A stretch of 64,000 nt of DNA from Serratia nematodiphila DZ0503SBS1 (lineage in GTDB: Bacteria > Pseudomonadota > Gammaproteobacteria > Enterobacterales > Enterobacteriaceae), in the NCBI RefSeq assembly GCF_000738675.1, contig NZ_JPUX01000001.1, positions 1,116,001 through 1,180,000 on the forward strand, in the 5' to 3' direction. The stretch's first letter is position 1. Every line of letters begins with the position of its first letter. This document shows, one piece after another, positions 1 through 9,387 of the stretch. Made by a program: the position numbers and the translations under genes. The notes below the pieces were generated by a model. The model searched no databases. It was not told where the DNA came from and saw only the letters and a program-made list of their open reading frames with translations.

Positions 1-616
1 TGGTAAGCACCGGTACGTTATCACCTTCCAACATGCGGTTTTCCTGTTGGTGGAAGTCGGCTCCCCATTCCAGCTTGATGTAGGGCATTGGGGTCTGTTT
101 GTCACGATAAGCGGATGAGAACAGGCGTAATGAGAAATTGCTCAGCTGCTGGCTGGCCAATTCATCCATCTTCGGCGGTTCAGTGGTGATCAGTAAATCG
201 AGCTGCCTTTCATGCAGTTGTTTTACCAAAGAGTGCCTTAATGCCACCCTGGCTTCTAGCTGCAGCGCCTCGCGTTGTTGATAGAGTGCTTGCAACCAGG
301 GAGTCAGATAGGCCTCCCACAACGAAGCGGTAGCGCCGATCGATAACTCGGTGTGTTGCAGCGAACGCACGACTTCCTTCTTCGCCAACTGCCAGGTGTT
401 CATCAGGCTCTCGGCATAGGGCAGAAGCCGCTCGCCGGCAGGCGTCAGGCGGATGTTATTGCGATGACGGGTAAATAAATTTGCGCCCAACTGGTTTTCT
501 AGCTGACGGATGCGGAAACTGACCGCGGACTGCGTTAAGTACAAGGATTCTGCGGCTCTGCCAAAGTGACGCGTTCTACTGACCTCCAAAAAGGTTTTCA
601 GTAATTCGGTATCCAC
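1..616 (-). CDS. hdfR: LysR-family regulator HdfR, N-terminal 205 residues (cut by window edge)
   Basis: DNA-binding LysR-type regulator. In E. coli HdfR represses the flagellar master operon flhDC. Translating the minus strand from a GTG at 614-616 gives [20 protein letters not shown], almost identical to E. coli HdfR, which also uses GTG. The winged helix-turn-helix ([20 protein letters not shown]) lies at about residues 20-45. The effector-binding domain follows and runs off the left edge, so the C-terminus is not visible. It is divergent from maoP, as in E. coli. The 119-bp gap between them must hold both promoters and corresponds to the E. coli region containing the maoS site used by MaoP; I cannot point to that site here. 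Confidence 0.93.
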   Translation of the reverse strand, partial: MDTELLKTFLEVSRTRHFGRAAESLYLTQSAVSFRIRQLENQLGANLFTRHRNNIRLTPAGERLLPYAESLMNTWQLAKKEVVRSLQHTELSIGATASLWEAYLTPWLQALYQQREALQLEARVALRHSLVKQLHERQLDLLITTEPPKMDELASQQLSNFSLRLFSSAYRDKQTPMPYIKLEWGADFHQQENRMLEGDNVPVLT

Positions 617-735
617 ACCTATCTCCAAAAAAATTTGTCGTTAAGATTTAAATGTTTTGTTTTACACGCTGTCAAGCCTATCTAATACTCCGCGCCATAA
701 ACAGCACGGCCATAAGAGAATTAGGAGCGTGTCAG

Positions 736-1074
736 ATGGCGGATAGCTTCACCACGACCAATCGTTTTTTTGATAATAAACATTACCCTCGCGGGTTCTC
801 CCGTCACGGCGATTTCACCATTAAAGAGGCGCAATTGCTAGAGCGCTTCGGCTACGCGTTTAACGAGCTGGACTCGGGCAAACGCCAGCCGGTCACTGAA
901 GAAGAACAGCTGTTCGTCGCAGTGTGCCGCGGTGAGCGCGAAGCGGCTACCGAGCAGGAAAAAGTATGGGCTAAATATCTGGCGCGCACACGTCGCCCGA
1001 AGAAATTCCATACTCTGTCCGGCGGTAAACCGCAGGCTGACGCAGTAGAAGATTACAGCGACAGCGAAGACTAA
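736..1074 (+). CDS. maoP: MaoP macrodomain Ori organisation protein (YifE)
   Basis: A 112-residue protein that matches E. coli MaoP (112 aa) in length and sequence. MaoP acts with the cis site maoS to constrain long-range DNA mobility in the Ori macrodomain. I start it at the ATG at 736 ([14 protein letters not shown]), preceded by TAGGAGCG, rather than at the in-frame ATG at 652, which would add a 28-residue extension absent from the family. The protein is small, soluble and charged with an acidic C-terminal tail (DYSDSED). It sits between hdfR and yifB as in E. coli, consistent with a position near the replication origin. Confidence 0.93.
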   Translation: MADSFTTTNRFFDNKHYPRGFSRHGDFTIKEAQLLERFGYAFNELDSGKRQPVTEEEQLFVAVCRGEREAATEQEKVWAKYLARTRRPKKFHTLSGGKPQADAVEDYSDSED

Positions 1075-1079
1075 AGACG

Positions 1080-1104
1080 ATGGGGCCTGCGGGCCCCATT
1101 TTCA
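1080..1104. terminator. Bidirectional terminator between maoP and yifB
   Basis: The sequence holds the stem GGGGCC-TGC-GGGCCCC followed by TTTTC, placed between the maoP stop (1074) and the yifB stop (1102). The two genes converge, so one hairpin can serve both. Confidence 0.75.
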
Positions 1105-2625
1105 TTCCAGACTGCGATGCAGTTGTAACAGCAGACGGTCCATACTGCGATAGCCCAGTGCTTCGCTGAGGTGGTGCCTGTCGAGTTCAGCATCTCCCGC
1201 CAAATCCGCCAGCGTGCGCGCCACTTTCAAGATGCGCTGCCAGGCGCGAACCGATAACCCCAGCGTGTTTAATGTTGCTTCCAAAAACTCGGCGTCAGCC
1301 GCCTGCAAAACGCAATCTCGTTCCACTTCGCGGTTGCTCAACAGCGCGTTGACTTTACCTGCGCGTTCGAGCTGCCGGGTGCGTGCCTGCTGCACCCTTT
1401 TCCGTACTTGTTCGCTGCTTTCTCCATGGGTTTTCCGATGACTGAGCGTACCCGGCGGCAACAACGGTACTTCGATAGACAGATCGAAACGGTCGAGAAA
1501 AGGCCCTGACAGCCGGGCCAGATAGCGCAACACCTGCTGCGGTGAGGCGCGATTGTGCAATCCCTGATAATGCCCTGTCGGGCTGGGGTTCATTGCCGCG
1601 ATCAGTTGCACCCTGGCGGGGAAACAGACCTTGGCGTTGGCACGTGAAATCACGATCTCGCCGGATTCCAACGGCTCACGCAGCGCATCCAGTACCTTAC
1701 GCTCGAATTCCGGCAGTTCATCCAGAAACAGCACGCCGTTATGCGCCATCGAGATCTCGCCCGGTCGCGGCAGTGAGCCGCCGCCGACCAATGCCGCCAT
1801 CGAGGCGCTGTGGTGCGGTGCGCGGAACGGCCTCTGACGCCATGGTAGAGCGGCGGGAATGTGATGCTGCAAGCTGGCGACTGCCAGGCTTTCCAACGCC
1901 TCAGCCTCCGTCAGCGGCGGCAGCAAGCCCGTGAGACGGCTGGCCAGCATGGTTTTACCGGTGCCCGGTGGTCCAATCAACAGCAGGTTATGCCCGCCGG
2001 CGGCGGCGATCTCTAATGCCCGCTTGGCCTGTTCCTGGCCGATGATGTCGCGCAGGTCGGCGTTTTCGCACGCGTTGTCCGCGTCGGGGGGCGTGGCCGC
2101 CACCGGCAGTTCGCCTTGGCCGAGCAGAAAAGCGCAGACTTCCAGCAGGTGTTGGGCGGTATGGGAGTGCGACTGCGCGATCAGGCCGACTTCGGCGGCG
2201 TTGTCCGTCGACAGGATCAATTGTCGCCTGGCGTCAGCCGCCGCCAGCGCCGCCGGGATGGCACCTCTGACCGCGCGCAGTGCGCCAGACAGCGCGAGCT
2301 CGCCAAGAAACTCGTAGCGTGCCAACGGTGCGAGGGGCAATTGCTCGGAGGCGGCGAGGATCGCCAGCGCTATCGGCAGATCGTAACGCCCGCCTTCTTT
2401 CGGCAGATCGGCGGGCGCCAAATTGACAGTGATGCGCCGGGCGGGAAAGGTGAAACCGCTGTTGATCAGGGCGCTGCGCACCCGATCGCGCGCCTCTTTT
2501 ACCGTGGTTTCCGGCAGGCCGACCAGCGTCAGGCCGGGCAGGCCATTGCTGATATGCACCTCCACCGTCACGGAAGGGGCCTGAACGCCGATGATGGCGC
2601 GGCTATAGATTAACGCCAGTGACAT
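1102..2625 (-). CDS. yifB: YifB/ComM-type Mg-chelatase-like AAA+ ATPase
   Basis: A 507-residue AAA+ protein of the YifB/ComM family. It has an N-terminal ChlI-like domain (about 1-170), a central AAA+ core with Walker A GPPGTGKTML near residue 218, a Walker B-like segment LFLDELPEF, and a C-terminal Mg-chelatase domain. ComM in Vibrio and Acinetobacter is a hexameric branch-migration helicase that helps integrate DNA during natural transformation. The role in enterobacteria is less clear. Full length, with AGGAGA upstream of the ATG at 2625. It is a single gene that converges on maoP; the ilv block lies beyond its start. Confidence 0.93.
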   Translation of the reverse strand: MSLALIYSRAIIGVQAPSVTVEVHISNGLPGLTLVGLPETTVKEARDRVRSALINSGFTFPARRITVNLAPADLPKEGGRYDLPIALAILAASEQLPLAPLARYEFLGELALSGALRAVRGAIPAALAAADARRQLILSTDNAAEVGLIAQSHSHTAQHLLEVCAFLLGQGELPVAATPPDADNACENADLRDIIGQEQAKRALEIAAAGGHNLLLIGPPGTGKTMLASRLTGLLPPLTEAEALESLAVASLQHHIPAALPWRQRPFRAPHHSASMAALVGGGSLPRPGEISMAHNGVLFLDELPEFERKVLDALREPLESGEIVISRANAKVCFPARVQLIAAMNPSPTGHYQGLHNRASPQQVLRYLARLSGPFLDRFDLSIEVPLLPPGTLSHRKTHGESSEQVRKRVQQARTRQLERAGKVNALLSNREVERDCVLQAADAEFLEATLNTLGLSVRAWQRILKVARTLADLAGDAELDRHHLSEALGYRSMDRLLLQLHRSLE

Positions 2626-2966
2626 ATCGCTCTCCTTGCTGAGGACGACATGATGCGTGATTCATTCTGGCATTGCGCGGCGTTATTAGTGGTTTTTCTA
2701 GGGGTTTCGCAGCGTAATTGCTCATTTTCATCGAAGTAAATGAGATTGTGCGAGCCGCCTCGCATCCTGCGGCAATACCCATTAACAATTCGCTGAAGGC
2801 TGCAACACATTAGCGGCCCATACACATTGCAATCATAGGGTTAACGGGTGTATTTAACAATTGATTAAAAGAAAAATCACTTCTTTAACAAGCCCCGACC
2901 GCCGCCGCATTCTGCCCGGCAGCCGCTAAACCTCCTGACTTCGTACTCTACGGTAGGGATAACACT
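2626..2966. other. Intergenic region between divergent yifB and the MFS gene
   Basis: About 340 bp, AT-richer than its flanks. It must carry the promoters for yifB (leftward) and the MFS gene (rightward). I see no convincing ORF, RNA gene or strong palindrome. Confidence 0.5.
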
Positions 2967-4199
2967 ATGTTTGGTTGGACCCCGCTGCAACGCAACGCGG
3001 CAATCGCCAGCTTTTCAAGCTGGACGCTCGACGCTTTCGATTTTTTCGTGCTGGTATTCTTACTCAGCGACATCGCGCAGTCCTTTCACGTCGGTCTGGA
3101 ACAAGTCACGTTGGCGATTCTGCTCACGCTGGCGGTGCGCCCGATTGGCGCGCTGATCTTCGGGCGTGCGGCGGAAAAATATGGCCGCAAGCCGATCCTG
3201 ATGTTGAATATCGTCTTTTTCTCGGTGTTTGAGCTGCTCTCTGCCGCCGCGCCCTCGCTGACGGTCTTCTTGCTGTTGCGGGTGTTGTACGGTGTTGCGA
3301 TGGGCGGCATTTGGGGCGTGGCGTCATCGTTGGCGATGGAAACCATACCGGACCGCTCACGCGGCCTGATGTCGGGTATTTTCCAGGCCGGCTATCCGTT
3401 TGGTTATCTGCTGGCGGCGGTGGTGTACGGCCTGCTGTTCGAAACGGTCGGCTGGCGCGGTATGTTCGTCATCGGCGCGGCGCCGATCCTGCTGCTGCCG
3501 TTTATTTATTATTGCGTGCAGGAGTCGCCGGTATGGCTGGCGGCGCGTGAACGCAAAGAGAGCACCGCCTTGCTGCCGGTGTTGAAGAGCCACTGGAAGC
3601 TGTGCTGCTATCTGGTGCTGCTGATGGCGGCGTTCAATTTCTTCTCCCACGGTACGCAGGATCTGTATCCGGTGTTTCTGAAAGTTCAGCACGGTTTCGA
3701 CCCTAAAACCGTCAGTATCATCGCCATTAGCTACAATATCGCGTCAATTATCGGTGGTGTTTTCTTCGGTTCGTTGTCAGAAAAGTTCGGCCGAAAAAAA
3801 GCGATCATCATTGCCGCGCTGTTGGCGCTGCCGGTGATCCCGCTGTGGGCGTTTTCCAGCGGTTCGCTGATGTTGGGGATCGGCGCTTTCCTGATGCAGT
3901 TCATGGTTCAGGGCGCCTGGGGCGTGGTGCCGACCTATCTGACCGAGTTGGTGCCGGCCAACACCCGCGCGGTGCTGCCGGGGTTCGTGTACCAGCTGGG
4001 TAACCTGATCGCCTCGGTCAACGCCACGCTGCAAGCCACCATCGCCGAGCATCATGGGCATAATTACGGTCTGGCGATGGCGATCGTCGCCGGTACGGTG
4101 GCGGTGGCGATCGCCCTGTTGGTGTTCTTCGGCAAGGATACGCGCGGCCAGGCGATCACCGACGCGGTAGAAAATCCGGGTATGCGCGCCAACGTGTGA
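2967..4199 (+). CDS. MFS permease, sialate/lactate-type SHS-like family
   Basis: A 410-residue integral membrane protein with about 12 hydrophobic segments. The conserved MFS motif between TM2 and TM3 (FGRAAEKYGRKP) and its repeat in the second half (FGSLSEKFGRKKA) are both present. The N-terminal pattern WTLDAFDFFVLVF resembles NanT/JEN1-like sialate:H+ and monocarboxylate:H+ symporters, so an organic acid or acidic sugar substrate is likely; the exact one cannot be read from sequence. The start ATG at 2967 follows GTAGGGATAAC. It lies between yifB and ilvL, which are adjacent in E. coli, so it is an insertion relative to that gene order. No regulator is adjacent. Confidence 0.8.
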   Translation: MFGWTPLQRNAAIASFSSWTLDAFDFFVLVFLLSDIAQSFHVGLEQVTLAILLTLAVRPIGALIFGRAAEKYGRKPILMLNIVFFSVFELLSAAAPSLTVFLLLRVLYGVAMGGIWGVASSLAMETIPDRSRGLMSGIFQAGYPFGYLLAAVVYGLLFETVGWRGMFVIGAAPILLLPFIYYCVQESPVWLAARERKESTALLPVLKSHWKLCCYLVLLMAAFNFFSHGTQDLYPVFLKVQHGFDPKTVSIIAISYNIASIIGGVFFGSLSEKFGRKKAIIIAALLALPVIPLWAFSSGSLMLGIGAFLMQFMVQGAWGVVPTYLTELVPANTRAVLPGFVYQLGNLIASVNATLQATIAEHHGHNYGLAMAIVAGTVAVAIALLVFFGKDTRGQAITDAVENPGMRANV

Positions 4200-4260
4200 A
4201 AGAGGGGCGATTCGCGTGAGGTATGACCAGATTGCGCCGAATAATAACGCAAAAAAAGTG

Positions 4261-4290
4261 TTGTCATGTCGCGCGCGGCTGTGGTACCTC
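4261..4290 (+). promoter_or_regulatory. Probable ilvL-ilvGMEDA promoter
   Basis: TTGTCA at 4261-4266 and TACCTC at 4285-4290, 18 bp apart, lie about 45 bp upstream of ilvL. The segment around the -10 (GGTACCTCTGTAAGCATT) resembles the E. coli ilv promoter region (GGTAACTCTTTAGGCATT as I remember it). The assignment is by similarity and is untested. Confidence 0.55.
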
Positions 4291-4332
4291 TGTAAGCATT
4301 AGTTCTGAATGAGCACAGTGAACAAACCCATT

Positions 4333-4431
4333 ATGAAAGCCTTTGCCCAAGTGATTAGCCTAGTCGTGATTAGCGTGGTGGTGATTATTATCCCACCGTG
4401 CGGGGCTGCACTTGGACGAAGAAAGGCTTAG
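4333..4431 (+). CDS. ilvL: ilvGMEDA leader peptide IlvL
   Basis: A 32-residue leader peptide, [18 protein letters not shown]..., nearly identical to E. coli IlvL. It is packed with Val, Ile and Leu codons: the core [14 protein letters not shown] is the regulatory stretch. Ribosome stalling on these codons when charged Ile, Val or Leu tRNA is scarce prevents the downstream terminator from forming and lets transcription enter ilvG. The ATG is at 4333 and the TAG at 4429-4431, with the attenuator 24 nt further on. Confidence 0.95.
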   Translation: MKAFAQVISLVVISVVVIIIPPCGAALGRRKA

Positions 4432-4454
4432 CAAACAAGCCGGAATCGCAAGAG

Positions 4455-4486
4455 AACCCCCGCACCGTCAGGTCCGGGGGTTTTTT
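4455..4486 (+). terminator. ilv operon attenuator
   Basis: ACCCCCGCACC-gtca-GGTCCGGGGG followed by six T residues, positioned after the leader peptide stop exactly as the E. coli ilv attenuator. It ends transcription before ilvG when branched-chain aminoacyl-tRNAs are plentiful. Confidence 0.92.
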
Positions 4487-4573
4487 ATTGGCAAGAGAAA
4501 AGTGGAGCAAGGGGCAGAGCATGAAAAGCAGAACAAAATCCTGCAGTTGTCGAAGAAAGGCGGGGAAATAACT

Positions 4574-6220
4574 ATGAATGGCGCTCAGTGGGTAGTTCAA
4601 GCGTTGCGTGCGCAGGGTGTGGATACCGTATTCGGCTATCCGGGCGGGGCAATCATGCCGGTGTACGATGCGTTGTATGACGGCGGCGTGGAACACCTGC
4701 TGTGCCGCCATGAACAGGGTGCCGCCATGGCCGCCATCGGCTACGCCCGCGCCACCGGCAAAGTCGGCGTTTGCATCGCCACTTCCGGCCCCGGCGCCAC
4801 CAACCTGATCACCGGCCTGGCTGATGCGCTGCTCGATTCCGTTCCTGTTGTCGCCATCACCGGCCAGGTGGGTTCTGCGCTGATCGGCACCGATGCCTTT
4901 CAGGAGATCGATGTTCTCGGCCTGTCTCTGGCCTGCACCAAGCACAGCTTCCTGGTGGAGTCGCTGGACGCCTTGCCGGGCATCATGGCGGAAGCGTTCG
5001 CCATCGCCGCAGGCGGCCGCCCCGGCCCGGTGCTGATCGATATCCCGAAAGACATCCAGCTGGCGCAGGGGGACTTGCACCCGCATCTGATGCCGGTTGA
5101 CGAAGCGCCGGCGTTCCCGGCGGCGGCGTTGGCCGAGGCGGCCGCGCTGCTGGCGCAGGCGCACAAACCGATGCTGTACGTCGGCGGCGGCGTGGGCATG
5201 GCGCAGGCGGTGCCGGCGCTGCGTGAATTTATCGCGGTGACCCGCATGCCGAACGTCGCCACCCTGAAGGGGCTGGGCGCGCCGGACGCGCAAGACCCGC
5301 TGTATCTCGGCATGTTGGGCATGCATGGCGCCAAGGCCGCCAACCTGGCGGTGCAGGAGTGCGATCTGCTGATCGCCGTCGGCGCGCGTTTCGATGATCG
5401 CGTGACCGGCAAACTGAACGCCTTCGCGCCGTACGCCAAAGTGATCCACATGGATATCGACCCGGCGGAAATGAGCAAGCTGCGCCAGGCGCATGTGGCC
5501 CTGCAGGGCGATCTGAAAGCATTGCTGCCGGCGTTGCAGCGCCCGCTGGACATCGCCGCCTGGCAGCAGCAGGTGACGGCGCTGAAAGCCGAGCACGCCT
5601 GCCGCTACGATCACCCCGGCCAGCCGATCTACGCGCCGCTGTTCTTGCGCCAGCTGTCTGACCGCAAGCCGGCCAACAGCGTAGTGACCACCGACGTCGG
5701 TCAGCACCAGATGTGGAGCGCGCAGCACATGACGTTCGAGCGTCCGGAGAATTTCATCACCTCCAGCGGCCTCGGCACCATGGGATTCGGCGTGCCGGCC
5801 GCGGTAGGCGCTCAGATTGCCCGCCCGCAAGATACGGTGATCTGCGTCTCGGGCGATGGCTCCTTCATGATGAACGTGCAGGAACTGGGCACCATCAAGC
5901 GCAAGCAGCTGCCGCTTAAGATCGTGCTGCTGGACAACCAGCGCCTCGGGATGGTGCGTCAATGGCAGCAGCTGTTCTTCGACGGCCGCTACAGCGAAAC
6001 CAACCTGTCCGATAACCCCGACTTCCTGATGTTGGCCGCCGCCTTCGGCATTCCCGGCCAGCGCATCAGCCGCAAGGATCAGGTGGAGGGCGCCCTCGAG
6101 GCGCTGTTCAACACCGAAGGCCCTTATCTGCTGCAGGTCTCTATCGACGAACTCGAAAACGTCTGGCCGCTGGTGCCGCCGGGCGCCGGCAACGAAACCA
6201 TGTTGGAGGAAATATCATGA
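4574..6220 (+). CDS. ilvG: Acetolactate synthase II, large catalytic subunit
   Basis: Thiamine diphosphate enzyme that condenses two pyruvates to 2-acetolactate (valine/leucine route), or pyruvate and 2-oxobutyrate to 2-aceto-2-hydroxybutyrate (isoleucine route). It is 548 residues starting [15 protein letters not shown] at 4574, the same length as intact E. coli IlvG. The catalytic Glu is E47 in [11 protein letters not shown], and the ThDP/Mg motif [14 protein letters not shown] is intact. The gene is open throughout, unlike the frameshifted ilvG of E. coli K-12, so isozyme II should be functional. The ORF could be extended upstream to 4412, but that would overlap the leader and attenuator and is rejected. 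It overlaps ilvM by 4 nt. Confidence 0.96.
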   Translation: MNGAQWVVQALRAQGVDTVFGYPGGAIMPVYDALYDGGVEHLLCRHEQGAAMAAIGYARATGKVGVCIATSGPGATNLITGLADALLDSVPVVAITGQVGSALIGTDAFQEIDVLGLSLACTKHSFLVESLDALPGIMAEAFAIAAGGRPGPVLIDIPKDIQLAQGDLHPHLMPVDEAPAFPAAALAEAAALLAQAHKPMLYVGGGVGMAQAVPALREFIAVTRMPNVATLKGLGAPDAQDPLYLGMLGMHGAKAANLAVQECDLLIAVGARFDDRVTGKLNAFAPYAKVIHMDIDPAEMSKLRQAHVALQGDLKALLPALQRPLDIAAWQQQVTALKAEHACRYDHPGQPIYAPLFLRQLSDRKPANSVVTTDVGQHQMWSAQHMTFERPENFITSSGLGTMGFGVPAAVGAQIARPQDTVICVSGDGSFMMNVQELGTIKRKQLPLKIVLLDNQRLGMVRQWQQLFFDGRYSETNLSDNPDFLMLAAAFGIPGQRISRKDQVEGALEALFNTEGPYLLQVSIDELENVWPLVPPGAGNETMLEEIS

Positions 6221-6474
6221 TGCAGCATCAACTCTCGATCCAGGCGCGTTTTCGCCCCGAAATGTTAGAGCGCGTATTGCGGGTCGTGCGTCATCGCGGC
6301 TTTCAGGTTTGTGCTATGAATATGGTTTCCCCGGCCAACGCCGACAGCATCAATATCGAATTGACCGTTGCCAGCCCGCGCCCGGTTGCCTTGTTGTCAT
6401 CTCAATTAAGTAAACTGATGGACGTCTCCTGCGTCGAGATCCAGCAGCCAACATCACAACAAATACGCGCCTGA
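6217..6474 (+). CDS. ilvM: Acetolactate synthase II, small regulatory subunit
   Basis: An 85-residue ACT-domain protein ([23 protein letters not shown]...) that matches E. coli IlvM. It binds IlvG and is needed for full activity; isozyme II is the valine-resistant form. The ATG at 6217 overlaps the ilvG TGA (ATGA), giving translational coupling and a matched subunit ratio. Confidence 0.94.
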   Translation: MMQHQLSIQARFRPEMLERVLRVVRHRGFQVCAMNMVSPANADSINIELTVASPRPVALLSSQLSKLMDVSCVEIQQPTSQQIRA

Positions 6475-6497
6475 GGCGCCGAGAAGGATAAATAACA

Positions 6498-7424
6498 ATG
6501 ACTAAGAAAGCCGATTACATTTGGTTCAATGGTGAGATGGTTCCTTGGGCCGAGGCCAAAGTGCACGTGATGTCGCACGCGTTGCATTACGGCACGTCGG
6601 TATTTGAAGGGGTGCGCTGCTACGACTCGCACTTGGGGCCGGTGGTGTTTCGCCATCGCGAGCATATGCAGCGCCTGCATGACTCGGCGAAAATCTACCG
6701 CATGCCGGTTTCGCAAAGCGTCGACGAACTGATGGAAGCCTGTCGCGCCACGCTGCGCAAGAACAATCTGGTCAGCGCCTACATTCGCCCGCTGGTGTTC
6801 GTCGGCGATGTCGGCATGGGCGTCAACCCGCCGGCCGGTTATAAAACGGACGTGATTATCGCGGCGTTTCCTTGGGGCGCTTACCTGGGTGAAGAGGCGC
6901 TGGAGCAAGGCATCGATGCGATGGTCTCCTCCTGGCACCGCGCCGCGCCGAACACCATCCCGACCGCGGCCAAAGCCGGCGGCAACTATCTTTCCTCTCT
7001 GCTGGTGGGCAGCGAAGCGCGCCGCCACGGCTATCAGGAAGGCATCGCGCTTGACGTGCACGGCTACATTTCCGAAGGGGCGGGCGAGAACCTGTTCCAG
7101 GTGAAAGACGGCGTGATTTACACCCCGCCGTTCACCTCGTCGGCGCTGCCGGGCATCACCCGCGACGCGATCATCAAGCTGGCGAAAGACATGGGCTTCG
7201 AAGTGCGTGAGCAGGTGCTGTCGCGCGAATCGCTGTACCTGGCCGATGAGGTGTTCATGTCCGGCACCGCGGCGGAGATCACGCCGGTGCGAAGCGTGGA
7301 CGGCATTCAGGTCGGTATCGGTAAACGTGGCCCGGTGACCAAACAGATCCAACAGGCGTTCTTCGGCCTGTTCACCGGCAAGACCGAAGACAAGTACGGT
7401 TGGCTGGATCCGGTAAACCCGTAA
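6498..7424 (+). CDS. ilvE: Branched-chain amino acid aminotransferase
   Basis: PLP-dependent fold-type IV transaminase that makes Ile, Val and Leu from their 2-oxo acids using glutamate. It is 308 residues, close to E. coli IlvE (309). The Schiff-base lysine is K159 in [10 protein letters not shown]. The family pattern [13 protein letters not shown], in which the Glu contacts the PLP pyridine nitrogen, follows at about residues 193-205. GAGAAGGATAA precedes the ATG. It is the third structural gene of the attenuated operon. Confidence 0.96.
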   Translation: MTKKADYIWFNGEMVPWAEAKVHVMSHALHYGTSVFEGVRCYDSHLGPVVFRHREHMQRLHDSAKIYRMPVSQSVDELMEACRATLRKNNLVSAYIRPLVFVGDVGMGVNPPAGYKTDVIIAAFPWGAYLGEEALEQGIDAMVSSWHRAAPNTIPTAAKAGGNYLSSLLVGSEARRHGYQEGIALDVHGYISEGAGENLFQVKDGVIYTPPFTSSALPGITRDAIIKLAKDMGFEVREQVLSRESLYLADEVFMSGTAAEITPVRSVDGIQVGIGKRGPVTKQIQQAFFGLFTGKTEDKYGWLDPVNP

Positions 7425-7481
7425 CGACAAGGCTCGCCGCGCAGCGTGGCGGACGACAAGACAGACAAGATAAGAAATATC

Positions 7482-7503
7482 CAGGCGGTTCGTTCGCCGC
7501 CTG
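7482..7503 (+). other. Intercistronic hairpin between ilvE and ilvD
   Basis: CAGGCGG-8 nt-CCGCCTG in the 107-nt ilvE-ilvD gap, with no T-run. It looks like an mRNA-processing or stabilising stem rather than a terminator. Confidence 0.45.
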
Positions 7504-7531
7504 CCATAAATACATTTGGAGTGAAAAGAGC

Positions 7532-9382
7532 ATGCCTAAGTACCGTTCCGCCACCACCACCCACGGCCGCAATATGGCGGGTGCCCGCGCATTGTGGCGC
7601 GCGACCGGGATGACCGACGCCGATTTCGGCAAGCCGATCATCGCCGTGGTCAACTCCTTTACCCAGTTCGTGCCTGGTCATGTGCATCTGCGCGATCTGG
7701 GCAAATTGGTCGCCGAACAGATCGAAGCCTCCGGCGGCGTGGCCAAAGAGTTCAACACCATCGCGGTGGATGACGGCATCGCCATGGGCCACGGCGGCAT
7801 GCTCTATTCCCTGCCGTCGCGCGAGCTGATCGCCGACTCGGTCGAATACATGGTGAACGCCCACTGCGCCGATGCGATGGTGTGCATCTCCAACTGCGAC
7901 AAGATCACCCCGGGCATGCTGATGGCGGCGTTGCGCCTGAACATTCCGGTGATCTTCGTCTCCGGCGGTCCGATGGAAGCCGGCAAGACCAAACTCTCCA
8001 ACCAGATCATCAAGCTGGATCTGGTGGACGCGATGATCCAGGGCGCGAACCCGAACGTCAGCGACGCCGACAGCGAGCAGATCGAACGTTCCGCCTGCCC
8101 GACCTGCGGCTCTTGCTCCGGCATGTTCACCGCCAACTCGATGAACTGCCTGACCGAAGCGCTGGGCCTGTCGCAGCCGGGCAACGGTTCGCTGCTGGCC
8201 ACCCACGCCGATCGCAAAGAGCTGTTCCTCAACGCCGGCAAGCGCATCGTCGAGCTGACCAAACGCTATTACGAGCAGGACGACGAGAGCGCGCTGCCGC
8301 GCAATATCGCCAACAAGGCGGCATTTGAAAACGCCATGACGCTGGACATCGCCATGGGCGGCTCGACCAATACCGTGCTGCACCTGCTGGCTTCGGCGCA
8401 GGAAGGCGAGGTGGACTTCACCATGGAGGACATCGATCGCCTGTCGCGCAAAGTGCCGCACCTGTGCAAGGTGGCGCCGAGCACGCAGAAATATCACATG
8501 GAAGACGTGCACCGCGCCGGTGGGGTGATCGGCATCCTCGGCGAGCTGGATCGCGCCGGCTTGCTGAACCGCGAGGTGAACAACGTGCTGGGGCTGACCC
8601 TGCCGCAGACGCTGGAAGCCTACGACGTGATGCTGACCCGCGACGAAAGCGTCAAGAAAATGTACTCCGCCGGACCGGCCGGTATCCGCACCACGCAGGC
8701 ATTCTCTCAGGACTGCCGTTGGGATTCGCTGGACACCGACCGCAAGGAAGGCTGCATCCGCACCCGCGAGCACGCCTACAGTCAGGACGGCGGATTGGCG
8801 GTGCTGTACGGCAACCTGGCGGAAAACGGCTGCATCGTCAAAACCGCCGGCGTGGATAAAGAAATCCTCACCTTCCGCGGCCCGGCCAAAGTCTATGAAA
8901 GCCAGGATGAGGCGGTAGACGCCATCCTCGGCGGCAAAGTGGTGGCGGGCGACGTGGTCGTTATCCGTTACGAAGGGCCGAAAGGCGGCCCGGGCATGCA
9001 GGAAATGCTTTATCCAACCACTTACCTGAAATCGATGGGGCTGGGCAAGGCGTGTGCGCTGATCACCGACGGGCGTTTCTCCGGCGGCACCTCCGGGTTG
9101 TCCATTGGCCACGCCTCGCCGGAGGCGGCCAGCGGCGGCCTGATCGCCCTGGTGCAGGACGGCGACATGATCGCAATCGACATTCCTCATCGCGGCATCC
9201 AGCTGGATGTCAGCGAGCAGGAGCTGGCGGCGCGGCATGAGGCGGAACTGGCGCGTGGCGACGCGGCCTGGACGCCGAAAAATCGTGAGCGTCAGGTGTC
9301 CTTCGCGCTGCGCGCCTACGCCTCGTTGGCCACCAGCGCCGATAAAGGCGCGGTGCGCGACAAGAGCAAACTGGGGGGATAA
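7532..9382 (+). CDS. ilvD: Dihydroxy-acid dehydratase
   Basis: Iron-sulfur enzyme that dehydrates 2,3-dihydroxy-3-methyl(butanoate/pentanoate) to the 2-oxo acids of Val/Leu and Ile. It is 616 residues starting [14 protein letters not shown] at 7532, identical in length to E. coli IlvD. The cluster-ligand cysteines are visible in [12 protein letters not shown] and [19 protein letters not shown], and the family segment [14 protein letters not shown] is present. An upstream in-frame extension to 7400 runs into ilvE and is not used; AGTGAAAAGAG precedes the chosen ATG. It is cotranscribed with ilvA, which follows 5 nt later. Confidence 0.96.
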   Translation: MPKYRSATTTHGRNMAGARALWRATGMTDADFGKPIIAVVNSFTQFVPGHVHLRDLGKLVAEQIEASGGVAKEFNTIAVDDGIAMGHGGMLYSLPSRELIADSVEYMVNAHCADAMVCISNCDKITPGMLMAALRLNIPVIFVSGGPMEAGKTKLSNQIIKLDLVDAMIQGANPNVSDADSEQIERSACPTCGSCSGMFTANSMNCLTEALGLSQPGNGSLLATHADRKELFLNAGKRIVELTKRYYEQDDESALPRNIANKAAFENAMTLDIAMGGSTNTVLHLLASAQEGEVDFTMEDIDRLSRKVPHLCKVAPSTQKYHMEDVHRAGGVIGILGELDRAGLLNREVNNVLGLTLPQTLEAYDVMLTRDESVKKMYSAGPAGIRTTQAFSQDCRWDSLDTDRKEGCIRTREHAYSQDGGLAVLYGNLAENGCIVKTAGVDKEILTFRGPAKVYESQDEAVDAILGGKVVAGDVVVIRYEGPKGGPGMQEMLYPTTYLKSMGLGKACALITDGRFSGGTSGLSIGHASPEAASGGLIALVQDGDMIAIDIPHRGIQLDVSEQELAARHEAELARGDAAWTPKNRERQVSFALRAYASLATSADKGAVRDKSKLGG

Positions 9383-9387
9383 GCAGC

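Noticed and set aside
4412..4573. In-frame upstream extension of ilvG
   Set aside because: It would run through the attenuator and leader stop, and E. coli IlvG starts at the MNGAQW position.
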